The translations under genes were made by a program, and so were the position numbers. The notes below the pieces were generated by a model. That model saw only the letters and a list, made by a program, of their open reading frames with translations. It was not told the origin of the DNA and searched no databases. Source: Patescibacteria group bacterium (lineage in GTDB: Bacteria; Patescibacteriota; Microgenomatia; UBA1406; GWC2-37-13). From it: a stretch of 24,183 nucleotides of DNA. Positions 6,703 through 15,217 of the stretch are shown in pieces (position 1 is the stretch's first letter; the number at the start of each line of letters is the position of its first letter). The stretch lies in NCBI GenBank assembly GCA_943356515.1, contig CALRFM010000001.1, positions 1 to 24,183 of the forward strand. The letters run 5' to 3'.

Positions 6703-8282
6703 ACACTATCAAAATAGCGATCGGCTACCCACCAATTGCATCGAGCAAAGGTGTACCACTTCTATCGCAAAATAGACAATTTCAATACTTCAACGCTCCA
6801 ACCTATATTTACCCGATGGTCCCAGCATATGCTGCGTCGTTACTCAAAAAAAATGGTTATGAAACCTATTGGATGGATGGCATAGCAGAAAAGCAATCAT
6901 TTGATCAATGGATGTGCAAGCTAAAAAAGATAGATCCGCACTACATAATGATTGAAACCAAATCTCCGATTATCAAACTTCATTGGAAGATTATTAATAA
7001 GATAAAAAAGATACTGCCCGAGTTACAAATAATATTAGTAGGCGATCATGTGAGTTACAAACCATATGAATCATTTGAGAATAGTAATGTTGATTTTGTG
7101 ATCACTGGGGGTGACTATGATTTTGTGGTAGTAAATTTACTAAACCATTTACACAAAAAGGGTAAACTCGAAGGAGGAGTATATTATAAAAAAAATAAGA
7201 AGGTGATTTGTTCTGGCCCCATATCACTCAAGCATGATCTAAACACACTTCCATTTGTAGATCGTGATTTAACCAAGTGGAAATTGTACGCATATGCAAA
7301 TGGGAATTATAAATATACCCCTGGCACATATATGTATAGCGGCCGTGACTGTTGGTGGAACAAATGCACATTTTGTGTATGGGACCACACGATAAATCCG
7401 ATTGGATCTTACCGTAGTTTTACCCCAAAACGATTATTTGAAGAAGTAAAACATGTTGTCGATCTGTATGGCGTTAAAGAGATATTTGATGACGCAGGCA
7501 CCATGTTTGTCGGAAACAAGTTAAAGCAATTTTGCAAACTGTTGATTGAAAGTGGATACAACAAAAAAGTACGGTATGGGTGCAATATGCGTTTTAATGC
7601 AATACCAAATCAGGAGTTATATGACCTTATGGGGAACGCAGGATTCCGATTTATTTTATATGGTATGGAATCAGGCAATCAAAAAACATTAGATAAATTA
7701 GAAAAAGGAACCAAGGAAAACGATGCAATTACTGGCCCGACTATGGCACGAAAAGCAGGACTTGACCCTCATATTACTATCATGCTTGGCTACCCATGGG
7801 AAAGCTATGAAGATGCTAAACGGACTATAGATACGGCAAAATATGCACTCAAAAAAGGAATTTATGAAACCATTCAAACAACCATTGTTATTCCGTATCC
7901 GGGAACACCTCTTTATAAAGAGTGCAAAGAAAAAGATTGGCTTATAACCGATGACTATAGTCGGTTCGACATGCGCGAGCCGGTTATGAAGATTCCATTT
8001 TCTAAGAAAAAATTATTAGAACTTGAACAAGATTTATACGCTGCATTTATGACTCCCCAATACATTGGGAGGAAAATTCTCAGAATCCGATCTCTGCATG
8101 ATGTGTATTATTTCTTTTATATGGGTTATAAGTTCTTAGGCCACATGTTAGATTTTGACCCCAATCAACAATCTAATAGTGTAATGTCTCTTGGGTTTTG
8201 GAAGCGCTCAATAACTCAGTTGGGGAAACATTTTGTATCTTCAAGTACCAAAGCTGATACGGAGAAAAAAGATATATTATAG
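6699..8282 (+). CDS. B12-binding-type radical SAM protein with CX4CX2C motif
   Basis: This 527-residue protein is organised like B12-dependent radical SAM enzymes of the methylthiotransferase-like/BchE superfamily. Residues 1-160 look like a Rossmann cobalamin-binding-like domain (VPAYAASLLKKNGYETYWMDG, then LVGDHVSY and ITGGDYDFVV), without the classical DxHxxG histidine. LNTLPFVDRDL is the usual bridge. The iron-sulfur motif reads SGRDCWWNKCTFC, giving Cys218, Cys223 and Cys226, a CX4CX2C spacing instead of CX3CX2C. YGMESGNQKTLDKLEKGT is the typical barrel segment, and GTPLYKE is the usual end. I set the start at 6699 because it gives the ATGA overlap with the GT2 gene. A weak AGGA lies 11 bases upstream. 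The genomic context suggests modification of a sugar, lipid carrier or glycan; the substrate is not identifiable. Confidence 0.85.
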   Translation: MNTIKIAIGYPPIASSKGVPLLSQNRQFQYFNAPTYIYPMVPAYAASLLKKNGYETYWMDGIAEKQSFDQWMCKLKKIDPHYIMIETKSPIIKLHWKIINKIKKILPELQIILVGDHVSYKPYESFENSNVDFVITGGDYDFVVVNLLNHLHKKGKLEGGVYYKKNKKVICSGPISLKHDLNTLPFVDRDLTKWKLYAYANGNYKYTPGTYMYSGRDCWWNKCTFCVWDHTINPIGSYRSFTPKRLFEEVKHVVDLYGVKEIFDDAGTMFVGNKLKQFCKLLIESGYNKKVRYGCNMRFNAIPNQELYDLMGNAGFRFILYGMESGNQKTLDKLEKGTKENDAITGPTMARKAGLDPHITIMLGYPWESYEDAKRTIDTAKYALKKGIYETIQTTIVIPYPGTPLYKECKEKDWLITDDYSRFDMREPVMKIPFSKKKLLELEQDLYAAFMTPQYIGRKILRIRSLHDVYYFFYMGYKFLGHMLDFDPNQQSNSVMSLGFWKRSITQLGKHFVSSSTKADTEKKDIL

Positions 8283-9968
8283 TGGCAGTTCGCTCAGTGC
8301 CTGCGTGGCAATTTCATTTCCCGGATTGATTTCGAGCGCTTTCATAAATGATGCTCGAGCATTATCTGGATCTCCCAGCTGGTTATACATCAGACCCAGA
8401 TTGATGTATAACGTTGGATTCTGAGGTGATACTTCTATCGCTTGATTCATATAGTTTATTGCGGTTTCAAATTCCTGATTTTGAAAATAAATAATTGCTA
8501 TTTGCTGGAGCGACTGCCAGAGGTTGGGATTTATTTCATAGGCTTTTTGGTATAGCTGCAGCGCCGCCGATGGACTGCCCATTTGTTGGTAGGTGTTACC
8601 AAGGTTATGATAGGCATCGGCATAGTTGGGATTGAGCTCTATAGCTCTAGTAAATTCTTCAGCAGCTTTTTGCAAATCTCCCCGTCTCCCATACACATCG
8701 CCAAGATTATTATGTGTCTTGGGGTCCGATGGAGATGTTTTACCCGTTGCAATCCACAGATTATCTTCATTTTGCCAGTCGATATTGCGCGCAATTGTGC
8801 GAACCATAAATCCGAGGATGATAATGGCCAACATGATGTTGATGAATATGGTTATTTTTTTATTTTTGAGCAACTGAATACTGCAATAAGCCACCACAAC
8901 CAGCACTCCCACGGTAGAAATATAGGCGTACCGTTCTGCCACAACCCATGCAACACCAGGAGATAGAAGAGTAGGAAGTAATCCTACAAAAAAAATACTT
9001 CCCCAGAAAAAGAGTTTTCTATTTTTAATGTATAGATAAACAAGTGCTAATAGCAATAAGATAAGGACGACAACATGAATAGCTAATGCGATATATGAAA
9101 TTGAAAGTTCAGAGTGATACAGCGTAAGGTTCTGCGGCCACACAATGAGTTGAATATAGTTTGATATTGCATAAGGAATTTTGACAAATAAATTCATATT
9201 TTCGATGGATTGATATGATGTTTGTTCTAAGGCAACCTGCCGCTGCGCCAAAGCTCCAGTAAGCACGATGAAGGCATATACTCCCGATAAGAATGCGTAT
9301 GGGATAGTTCTCAACCAATTCTTTTTCAAAGATCCAAATACAAATTCATATACTAAAAAGATCGGTGCCAAAGAAGCCGCTGCAATAGATGAAGCAAGAG
9401 AAAAAAAGAAAAGCATGTATGAAAAGATAAGGGGCACAACCCTTTTTTGAGCATTGATATACCAATAGAACGATAATAAAAAGAAGAAACTATACTGTAC
9501 ATATCCACCTCCTGATATCCAGGTAACCGACTCTACAAATATCGGATGCACTGCTACCAAAAGTCCGGCCAAAAATGCAACATTTCGATTAAACTGAGAT
9601 TTGAGAATATAGTATAACGTTGATACTGCTCCAACATGAAGAAGGACGTTAATGATGCGGAATGTTATGGGAATCACCCCACCAATTTTTACCGCGATCA
9701 TAAAAAGGAGCGGCCGGACAAAATTAAATGGCTGAGAAGTGATATCTTTCAACGTACCTAAGTTTTTATTTTGAAGAATCCCGAAATCGTCTGAGAGGAA
9801 AACATTATTAAGTCCATTTGCATAGATCATAATAATAACAAGAGCTAAAATAGAAACGCTTATGATGTCAGCATATTTGAATTCTGATTTTAGTTCTGGC
9901 TCATCAGGAAGATGATTCGTTGTCGTTTTATTCCTATATTTATATTGCTTATGCTTTTTTTTCGCCAT
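8277..9968 (-). CDS. TMTC-like GT-C membrane protein with four C-terminal TPRs
   Basis: This 563-residue protein starts with a Lys-rich cytoplasmic tail, then has about ten hydrophobic segments over residues 33-400. The first external loop carries FLSDDFGILQN (Asp60-Asp61), the acidic pair typical of GT-C glycosyltransferases. AVHPIFVESVTWISG (139-152) matches the HPxxxExVxWxxG segment of the TMTC/PMT-like family. Residues 415-563 form four tetratricopeptide repeats of 34 residues (for example NNLGDVYGRRGDLQKAAEEF), which should lie outside the membrane. Known TMTC proteins add mannose to secreted proteins from a polyprenyl-phosphate sugar. Here the donor and acceptor are inferred only. Its stop codon overlaps the convergent radical SAM gene by 6 bases. 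An O-antigen-ligase-like or purely structural TPR role is the alternative. Confidence 0.8.
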   Translation of the reverse strand: MAKKKHKQYKYRNKTTTNHLPDEPELKSEFKYADIISVSILALVIIMIYANGLNNVFLSDDFGILQNKNLGTLKDITSQPFNFVRPLLFMIAVKIGGVIPITFRIINVLLHVGAVSTLYYILKSQFNRNVAFLAGLLVAVHPIFVESVTWISGGGYVQYSFFFLLSFYWYINAQKRVVPLIFSYMLFFFSLASSIAAASLAPIFLVYEFVFGSLKKNWLRTIPYAFLSGVYAFIVLTGALAQRQVALEQTSYQSIENMNLFVKIPYAISNYIQLIVWPQNLTLYHSELSISYIALAIHVVVLILLLLALVYLYIKNRKLFFWGSIFFVGLLPTLLSPGVAWVVAERYAYISTVGVLVVVAYCSIQLLKNKKITIFINIMLAIIILGFMVRTIARNIDWQNEDNLWIATGKTSPSDPKTHNNLGDVYGRRGDLQKAAEEFTRAIELNPNYADAYHNLGNTYQQMGSPSAALQLYQKAYEINPNLWQSLQQIAIIYFQNQEFETAINYMNQAIEVSPQNPTLYINLGLMYNQLGDPDNARASFMKALEINPGNEIATQALSELPL

Positions 9969-10007
9969 AGAACTAATCTATAGTACAATTATTTAATCAT
10001 TTTTACT
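9969..10007. promoter_or_regulatory. Divergent control region, TMTC-like gene and methyltransferase operon
   Basis: This 39-bp AT-rich gap separates divergent ATGs. For the plus strand, TACAAT at 9984-9989 is a reasonable -10, giving a leader of about 12 bases. For the minus strand, TATAGA or TACTAT on the other side can serve. No convincing -35 is present for either, and no Shine-Dalgarno sequence. It must hold the promoters for the eight-gene operon unless these lie inside the neighbouring genes. Confidence 0.35.
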
Positions 10008-11231
10008 ATGGAATACACAATGCGTACCACCTGCAGATTATGTCGTTCTCCTCATCTTATTGAGATTATAGATCTCGGTATGCAGATGATCCAACACGCC
10101 TTTATCCATAAGGGTAAAAAGAGCCCTTCACGAAGTAAGTATCCTACCATTCTGGTCCGATGTGCCCAGGAAGATTGTGGGTTAGTGCAACTTAAGCATT
10201 CAATCAACCCAAAGATATTATATGAAGTCTATTGGTACCGATCAAATACTAATAACACGATGAAAGCTCATTTAAAGGCATTGATCAATGAGGCGCTTGA
10301 TACCTCTGTCGTGACCAACCCATCATTACTCGATATTGGATGTAACGATGGCACTATGTTAGATTTTGCTCCCCATGAATATGACAAAACGGGCATTGAC
10401 CCTTCAGACATAGCTCTTGGTGTACATGAATCCATCGAGATGATAAATGACTTTTTTCCATCAAAGAAACTCGACAAAAGAATATTTGACATCATAACGT
10501 CAATTGCCATGTTTTATGATGTGGACGACCCAGTGGGGTTTGCAAAAGAAATAAAAAAGTTGCTATCCCCTGATGGGTTGTGGATATTGGAAGTTGCTTA
10601 TTTGCCTACGACAATAAGAAATACTTCGTACGATACCATTTGCCACGAACATCTTACATACTATCATCTGGGTGCACTCGATCAGATAGCTAGACAGGCA
10701 GGACTCAAGGTAGTGAAGGCGGATTTAAATGGTATGAATGGAGGAAGTATACGATGCTATCTTACTCACCAAAATTCTACGATGTATGATGATATTCCCT
10801 CAGATATTGAAAAGATAAAAAATAAAGAAACTCAACTCATGAAACATGCAGAACAGTATTTTCAAACATTTGCTAAAAAAATTACACTCCATAAAAAAAA
10901 TCTCCTGTCGTTACTACAAAAATTAAGAAACGATGGCAAAACAATTCATATATATGGAGCATCAACCAAGGGAAATACCATACTACAGTATTGTGGAATT
11001 GATAATACCATTATAGACCTTGCAGCAGACAAAAATCCAGAGAAATGGGGTGCGCGAACTCCTCATTCAAACATACCAATAGTAAGCGAACAGACCTCAA
11101 AAGATTTGAAACCCGACTATTACTTAGTATTGCCATGGTCATTTCGAGATGAGTTTTTGAAACGTGAGAAAAAATTTCGTGATACCGGAGTTAAGATGAT
11201 TTTCCCCCTACCAGAAATACTCATAGTATAA
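10008..11231 (+). CDS. Zinc-finger-type SAM methyltransferase (Methyltransf_13/14 class)
   Basis: This 407-residue protein has the three-part layout of sugar C-methyltransferases. The N-terminal zinc site uses Cys9, Cys12, Cys52 and Cys57. A class I SAM-binding domain follows, with motif I LLDIGCNDGTMLDF (107-120). The C-terminal Rossmann-like domain contains IHIYGASTKGNTIL. SIAMFYDVDDPVGF and SYDTICHEHLTYY mark a subfamily distinct from TylC3/TcaB9-type enzymes, which have YHEH where this one has CHEH (212-215). The protein probably methylates a nucleotide sugar used in the glycan. It is the first gene of the plus-strand operon, starting at ATG 10008; an in-frame ATG at 10020 is an alternative. 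Homology to the gene at 21796-23034 is clear. The exact sugar and position are unknown. Confidence 0.87.
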   Translation: MEYTMRTTCRLCRSPHLIEIIDLGMQMIQHAFIHKGKKSPSRSKYPTILVRCAQEDCGLVQLKHSINPKILYEVYWYRSNTNNTMKAHLKALINEALDTSVVTNPSLLDIGCNDGTMLDFAPHEYDKTGIDPSDIALGVHESIEMINDFFPSKKLDKRIFDIITSIAMFYDVDDPVGFAKEIKKLLSPDGLWILEVAYLPTTIRNTSYDTICHEHLTYYHLGALDQIARQAGLKVVKADLNGMNGGSIRCYLTHQNSTMYDDIPSDIEKIKNKETQLMKHAEQYFQTFAKKITLHKKNLLSLLQKLRNDGKTIHIYGASTKGNTILQYCGIDNTIIDLAADKNPEKWGARTPHSNIPIVSEQTSKDLKPDYYLVLPWSFRDEFLKREKKFRDTGVKMIFPLPEILIV

Positions 11232-11239
11232 TCTGGGTA
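11227..11239 (+). promoter_or_regulatory. TATAAT -10 overlapping a stop codon, possible internal leaderless promoter
   Basis: A perfect TATAAT (11227-11232) spans the TAA stop of the methyltransferase gene and ends 6 bases before the GT4 ATG at 11239, so transcription would start on the ATG. The -35 region is poor (C-rich), so this would be a weak or activator-dependent promoter inside the operon. Confidence 0.4.
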
Positions 11240-12324
11240 TGCGCATCGTATTCATATCTTCATTGCTTCCATCCGGGCACTTCTCAGAAATACTCTGCTC
11301 ATCATTACAGGAGCATACCGATCTTGATTTCGCTATTTATTCAGATTGGCGTAAAGGTCCATGGTATATGGTTGATATATTAAAACAACTAAAGAAAGAT
11401 AAACCAGATATAGTTCACATTCAGCAGGAATTAAACATGTATGGTGGGGGAGCGACCATTCTTCTTTTTCCCATTCTCCTTTTGATCATGCAGCTCATGA
11501 ATATACGAGTTATAACCACCATTCATGCAGCAGTGTATAAAAAAGAGATTGATGAGCGATTTATTTCTCTTTTTCTTATGAAGAAACCCTGGTATATAAA
11601 ACCAATTATCCTTAAGATATTTTTCCACATATTATTCACTTTAATATCGAGAGTATCAGATAGCATTGTGTGTCATTCAAATATGATGAAAGATATTCTT
11701 ACCAAAGATTACGGCGTGCAAAAAGAAAAGATTCATATGATCCGTACTATCATTCCCAAACGCACCCTTTCAAAACAAAAGAAAGGAACATATTTTCTCT
11801 ATTTCGGATATATCGTAAGAAGAAAGGGTTTGGAAAAACTCATAGATGGATTTGCCAAGTTTCATAAAAAACATCCCGATTTTAAACTGGTACTTGCTGG
11901 TGGAACCATACATGGACAAGAAAAAGCAAAAGATGAAATAGTTTCATATGTGCATAGTAAACAATTGGATGCGCATGTTGTTTTTACTGGGTTTGTAGAT
12001 GAAGACTATATTGATGAGCTGTATAAAAAGGCTTATGCTGTGGTGATGCCGGCATACCTATCTATGGGTTCCAGTGGACCACTATACCATGCACAAAGTT
12101 ATGGTAAATGCATACTAGCCTCAGACGTCGGCCATTTCAAAGAAGACATACAACACGAGGCAAATGGACTCTTAGTAGATAATGATTCGTGGGATGCAGC
12201 ACTTACCAGAGTTGTAAAAAATACTAAATTAGTAGCATCCATCAAACAAGGAGTAAGACAAAGAGCGGAAGAAAAAAGTCCTCAGATAATTGCCAAACAA
12301 TATGAAAAACTCTATAGAGCCTAA
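11239..12324 (+). CDS. Family 4 (GT-B) glycosyltransferase
   Basis: This 361-residue enzyme has the two-domain GT-B fold. The N-terminal acceptor domain starts IVFISSLLPSGH and contains PDIVHIQQ and VITTIHAAVY, both typical strands. A hydrophobic stretch at about 72-90 and another at 122-138 suggest peripheral membrane attachment. The C-terminal donor domain shows FGYIVRRKGLEKLIDGF (189-205), the VLAGG strand and FTGFVDEDYIDELYKKA. The usual E-x7-E donor motif is not intact: the region reads MGSSGPLYHAQSYGK (276-290), with Ser/His in place of the two glutamates, although GKCILASDVG follows normally. Start ATG 11239 lies 7 bases after the methyltransferase stop without a Shine-Dalgarno sequence. 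It probably transfers one sugar of the repeat unit; substrates are unknown. Confidence 0.87.
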   Translation: MRIVFISSLLPSGHFSEILCSSLQEHTDLDFAIYSDWRKGPWYMVDILKQLKKDKPDIVHIQQELNMYGGGATILLFPILLLIMQLMNIRVITTIHAAVYKKEIDERFISLFLMKKPWYIKPIILKIFFHILFTLISRVSDSIVCHSNMMKDILTKDYGVQKEKIHMIRTIIPKRTLSKQKKGTYFLYFGYIVRRKGLEKLIDGFAKFHKKHPDFKLVLAGGTIHGQEKAKDEIVSYVHSKQLDAHVVFTGFVDEDYIDELYKKAYAVVMPAYLSMGSSGPLYHAQSYGKCILASDVGHFKEDIQHEANGLLVDNDSWDAALTRVVKNTKLVASIKQGVRQRAEEKSPQIIAKQYEKLYRA

Positions 12325-13270
12325 GGCTACTATTTGCATTCCCACCACCAGAACATCTCGTGCTATTGACGAGTGTCTTGATTCGTTAGAAGCACAAAGT
12401 GACAGATCTTTTCAAGTTATTTTGGTGACCAACATAAAAGCTCCAAAACTTATGTCACGAGTAAAAACATATTCTTTCCCCATAACAGTCATAAAACAAA
12501 AACGAGATGGTTTGGTAGGCGCCATGAATGATGGGTTCGATAAAACTACCACTGAATATTTTATTCGTATTGATGATGATGTTGTGTTAGATACGGGATG
12601 GTTCAACAATATAATAAAACCATTTGATGATCAAAAAGTGGGAGGAGTTACTGGTCCAACGCTGATAGATGATATACGGCGAGATGAACGAGATTTATTT
12701 TCTTTTCTGAAGAAAATCGAAAAAAATATCTTATTAAAAAAACTCATTATTGAATATTTGTATGAAGACAAATTGTACGAAGTTAGCACTTCTTTGCCAA
12801 GTGGAGTATTTACTCTTGGATCAAATATGAAAAATGCGATCCCTAAAAAACAGTTAATCGTCAATAATCTTGAAGCATGTAATTTTGCTATACGTTCAAA
12901 TCTTCTTAAAAAACTTGGTGGATTTGACGATATATTCACAAAGGGCCTGGGCGAGTATCACGAAGCAGATATTGCCATGAAGATACAAAAAGCTGGATAC
13001 CAAATTGTGTTTCACCCTCAAGCTATAGCACATCACCATATCAAGCGGGGAGAAAACGACACACGGCCAGATGCATATCATCGAATACAAAATTTTATTC
13101 GTTTTTACAAACGGCATTTTATAATTGATAGTTTGGATAATTTGATGCGTTTTTCTACCAATCTTCTTGTACAGAATTGTTATTATATGTACACAGGATT
13201 GAAGCGGAGAGACATATCGCAACTGGGAGCAATTCCAGGCACTATAAAAGGATTACTATCAACAAAATAA
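12302..13270 (+). CDS. Family 2 glycosyltransferase
   Basis: This 322-residue GT-A enzyme of the glycan operon has ATICIPTTRTSRAIDECLDSL as first strand and helix, RIDDDVVLD (89-97) as the DxD metal site, and a late acidic motif in GGFDDIFTKGLGEYHEADIAMKIQKAGY. Length and ending (AHHHIKRG, then a basic helix) fit rhamnosyl- or galactosyltransferase-like members. The longest frame begins at a TTG (12290), but I prefer ATG 12302, 12 bases further in, because the protein core begins right after it. The gene overlaps the GT4 gene by 23 bases, so it is translated by re-initiation. Compared with most GT2s, an insertion at about 120-175 lies between the DxD and acceptor parts. Sugar specificity is unknown. 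Confidence 0.86.
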   Translation: MKNSIEPKATICIPTTRTSRAIDECLDSLEAQSDRSFQVILVTNIKAPKLMSRVKTYSFPITVIKQKRDGLVGAMNDGFDKTTTEYFIRIDDDVVLDTGWFNNIIKPFDDQKVGGVTGPTLIDDIRRDERDLFSFLKKIEKNILLKKLIIEYLYEDKLYEVSTSLPSGVFTLGSNMKNAIPKKQLIVNNLEACNFAIRSNLLKKLGGFDDIFTKGLGEYHEADIAMKIQKAGYQIVFHPQAIAHHHIKRGENDTRPDAYHRIQNFIRFYKRHFIIDSLDNLMRFSTNLLVQNCYYMYTGLKRRDISQLGAIPGTIKGLLSTK

Positions 13271-13271
13271 T

Positions 13272-14207
13272 ATGAACTCCATGGTTACCGGAGGTTTCGG
13301 ATTTATTGGTTCAGCTATAGCGTCAAAACTAACAGGAAATGTAACGATTGTTTCACGATCTAAAAAACATTCTCATCGGATTACATCGTCTCGTTTTAAG
13401 ATACTACATAAACGAGTAAGTAAATTAACTAAAAAAGACCTGGATCATATTGACGTTATTTATCACTGCGCAAGCACAGTGGATAATTTTACTATCTTGG
13501 AAACACCTTATAAAGATGTTGATGTAAATATAAAAGAAACAATACATTTATTGGAACTTTGTAAAAAGTTAATAAAAAAACCCAAAATAGTATATCTCTC
13601 TACTTTTTTTGTCTATGGAAATCAGTACCGTGTAGATAAAAAACCACTCAGTGAAGAAAGTAAAACGAGTCCACTCTCATTGTATTCTGCAACAAAGCTT
13701 TGTACGGAATCGATAATAACTCTCTATTCCAGACTCTATAACATACCTTATACTATTTGTCGGCTGACAAATATTTATGGCCCAAATGATCTTGCCACAG
13801 ACAAAAAAGGGGTGATAAATTATTTTGTCCAAAGGGCTTTGGATGGAAAATCATTAGATATCTATGATGGTGGTAACTTCATGAGAGATTATTTGTATAT
13901 AGACGATGCGGTTCGTGCCATTTTATTAACATCAAAACAAAAAGGGAATGAGACATACCTCATTGGTTCTGGAGTATCGATATTATTTGCAGATTTAATA
14001 TCACTTATTCACAAAGAGACAAAAAATAGCTCTGAGATTGTATCAGTTCCGACACCTTCTTTTCACCATGTTGTTGGTATCACAGACTTTAAAGCAGATA
14101 TTGGCAAGTTGACAGCATTGGGCTGGAAACCAAAAATAAATCATACCGAGGGAATTAAAGCGATTGTAACTCATATATGGCACGCAAAAAACTACTCATT
14201 TCAATAA
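13272..14207 (+). CDS. NAD-dependent sugar epimerase/dehydratase (extended SDR)
   Basis: This 311-residue Rossmann-fold enzyme probably converts one nucleotide sugar to another for the surface glycan. The NAD-binding glycine motif is TGGFGFIG (6-13). The catalytic set is Ser110/Thr111 plus YSATK (Tyr138, Lys142). RLTNIYGP (164-171) and RDYLYIDDAVRAI (about 204-216) are extended-SDR signatures as in UDP-glucose 4-epimerase and dTDP-glucose 4,6-dehydratase relatives. It is a little short for GalE (about 330). The missing Asp after the second strand (VSRSKK) hints at looser cofactor choice, possibly NADP. It follows the GT2 stop by one base, without a Shine-Dalgarno sequence, and its last 31 bases overlap the next GT2. 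The substrate cannot be read from sequence. Confidence 0.88.
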   Translation: MNSMVTGGFGFIGSAIASKLTGNVTIVSRSKKHSHRITSSRFKILHKRVSKLTKKDLDHIDVIYHCASTVDNFTILETPYKDVDVNIKETIHLLELCKKLIKKPKIVYLSTFFVYGNQYRVDKKPLSEESKTSPLSLYSATKLCTESIITLYSRLYNIPYTICRLTNIYGPNDLATDKKGVINYFVQRALDGKSLDIYDGGNFMRDYLYIDDAVRAILLTSKQKGNETYLIGSGVSILFADLISLIHKETKNSSEIVSVPTPSFHHVVGITDFKADIGKLTALGWKPKINHTEGIKAIVTHIWHAKNYSFQ

Positions 14208-15217
14208 TCATTGCAAATTATAATGGCAGTTATTTTTTGAAAGATTGTATTGATTCAATACTGAAAGAGAAATCACCTTCGTATGAAATTATTGTTGTTG
14301 ACGATTGCTCAATAGATAACAGTATTTCGATATTAAAGAGGTATGAAAAAAATAACCAGTTGAGATTGATTGCATTAAAAATAAATAAAGGAGCTGCACA
14401 TGCCAGGAATGTTGGTGCCAAAAAAAGTAACGGAGACATATTATTTTACTTAGATTATGATACGATTCTTACCCCAGGGTGGGGGAGTGCACTACGAATA
14501 TTTTTTTCAACATATCCTAAAGCTGGCATGGCTCAGGCAAAAATACTTCGCAAAGGAACGCACCAATTCGACTATGCCGGAGATTATATAAGTTCATTTG
14601 GATTCCTGGTAGAACGAGCACAAGCGGCGTTAGATACCGGACAATTTGATACGATTGATCGTGTCTTTTCGGTACGTGGAGCCGCGATGATTATAAGAAA
14701 AAGGGTGTTCGATGTAGTTGGCGGTTTTGATGAGAGTTATGGATATTATTGGGAAGAGCCAGATATAGCTTGGCGCATGTGGTTATGTGGATATGAAGTT
14801 TATTTTTTACCAACAGTGACGGTTTATCATGCATTTGGAACCGATGAGAAACAAGTAGAATATTACATAAATAATGACATTATTTTTAAAGGAAGCAGAA
14901 ATGCAATAACTACCATGATAAAGAATTATGAGTCAAAAAATCTTTTTCTTCGACTTCCGATTCATATATTATTTTGGATGACGCTATCTATTCCTATTTT
15001 CATTAAAGGAGAATTCTCTAAATCATATGCCATCTTGAGAGGGATTGGGTGGAATATATCTCATCTTTATTTGATACTAGCAAAACGATCAAAGATCCAA
15101 GCATCAAGAGTCCGTTCTGATGCAGATGTATTTGAACTGGTAGGTTCCTCTCAATCTGCCAAATACTATCTATCAAAAGCAATATCATTTGTCATCGGCA
15201 AACCCTACAACATATGA
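14177..15217 (+). CDS. Family 2 glycosyltransferase (tandem paralogue A)
   Basis: This 346-residue GT2 of the WbbL/rhamnosyltransferase-like type starts MARKKLLISIIIANYNGS. VVDDCSIDNS is the nucleotide-binding loop, and YLDYDTILTPGW (91-102) is the DxD site with a wide hydrophobic setting. RGAAMIIRKRVFDVVGGFDE and YYWEEPDIAWRMW carry the acceptor-site acidic residues. A hydrophobic segment (LRLPIHILFWMTLSIPIF) near residues 255-272 suggests membrane contact. It is clearly paralogous to the next gene: the two share the order of motifs and the C-terminal GIGWNISHLYL segment. The start codon lies 31 bases inside the epimerase gene, and no better ATG is available downstream. The stop overlaps the next ATG (ATGA). 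Confidence 0.87.
   Translation: MARKKLLISIIIANYNGSYFLKDCIDSILKEKSPSYEIIVVDDCSIDNSISILKRYEKNNQLRLIALKINKGAAHARNVGAKKSNGDILFYLDYDTILTPGWGSALRIFFSTYPKAGMAQAKILRKGTHQFDYAGDYISSFGFLVERAQAALDTGQFDTIDRVFSVRGAAMIIRKRVFDVVGGFDESYGYYWEEPDIAWRMWLCGYEVYFLPTVTVYHAFGTDEKQVEYYINNDIIFKGSRNAITTMIKNYESKNLFLRLPIHILFWMTLSIPIFIKGEFSKSYAILRGIGWNISHLYLILAKRSKIQASRVRSDADVFELVGSSQSAKYYLSKAISFVIGKPYNI

Noticed and set aside
8583..8966. 127-residue plus-strand frame over the TPR region
   Set aside because: A shadow of the repeated TPR codons of the minus-strand gene; no start signal and no recognisable features.
12290..12301. TTG start of the GT2 gene
   Set aside because: An ATG 12 bases downstream directly precedes the conserved core, and there is no ribosome site to favour the TTG.
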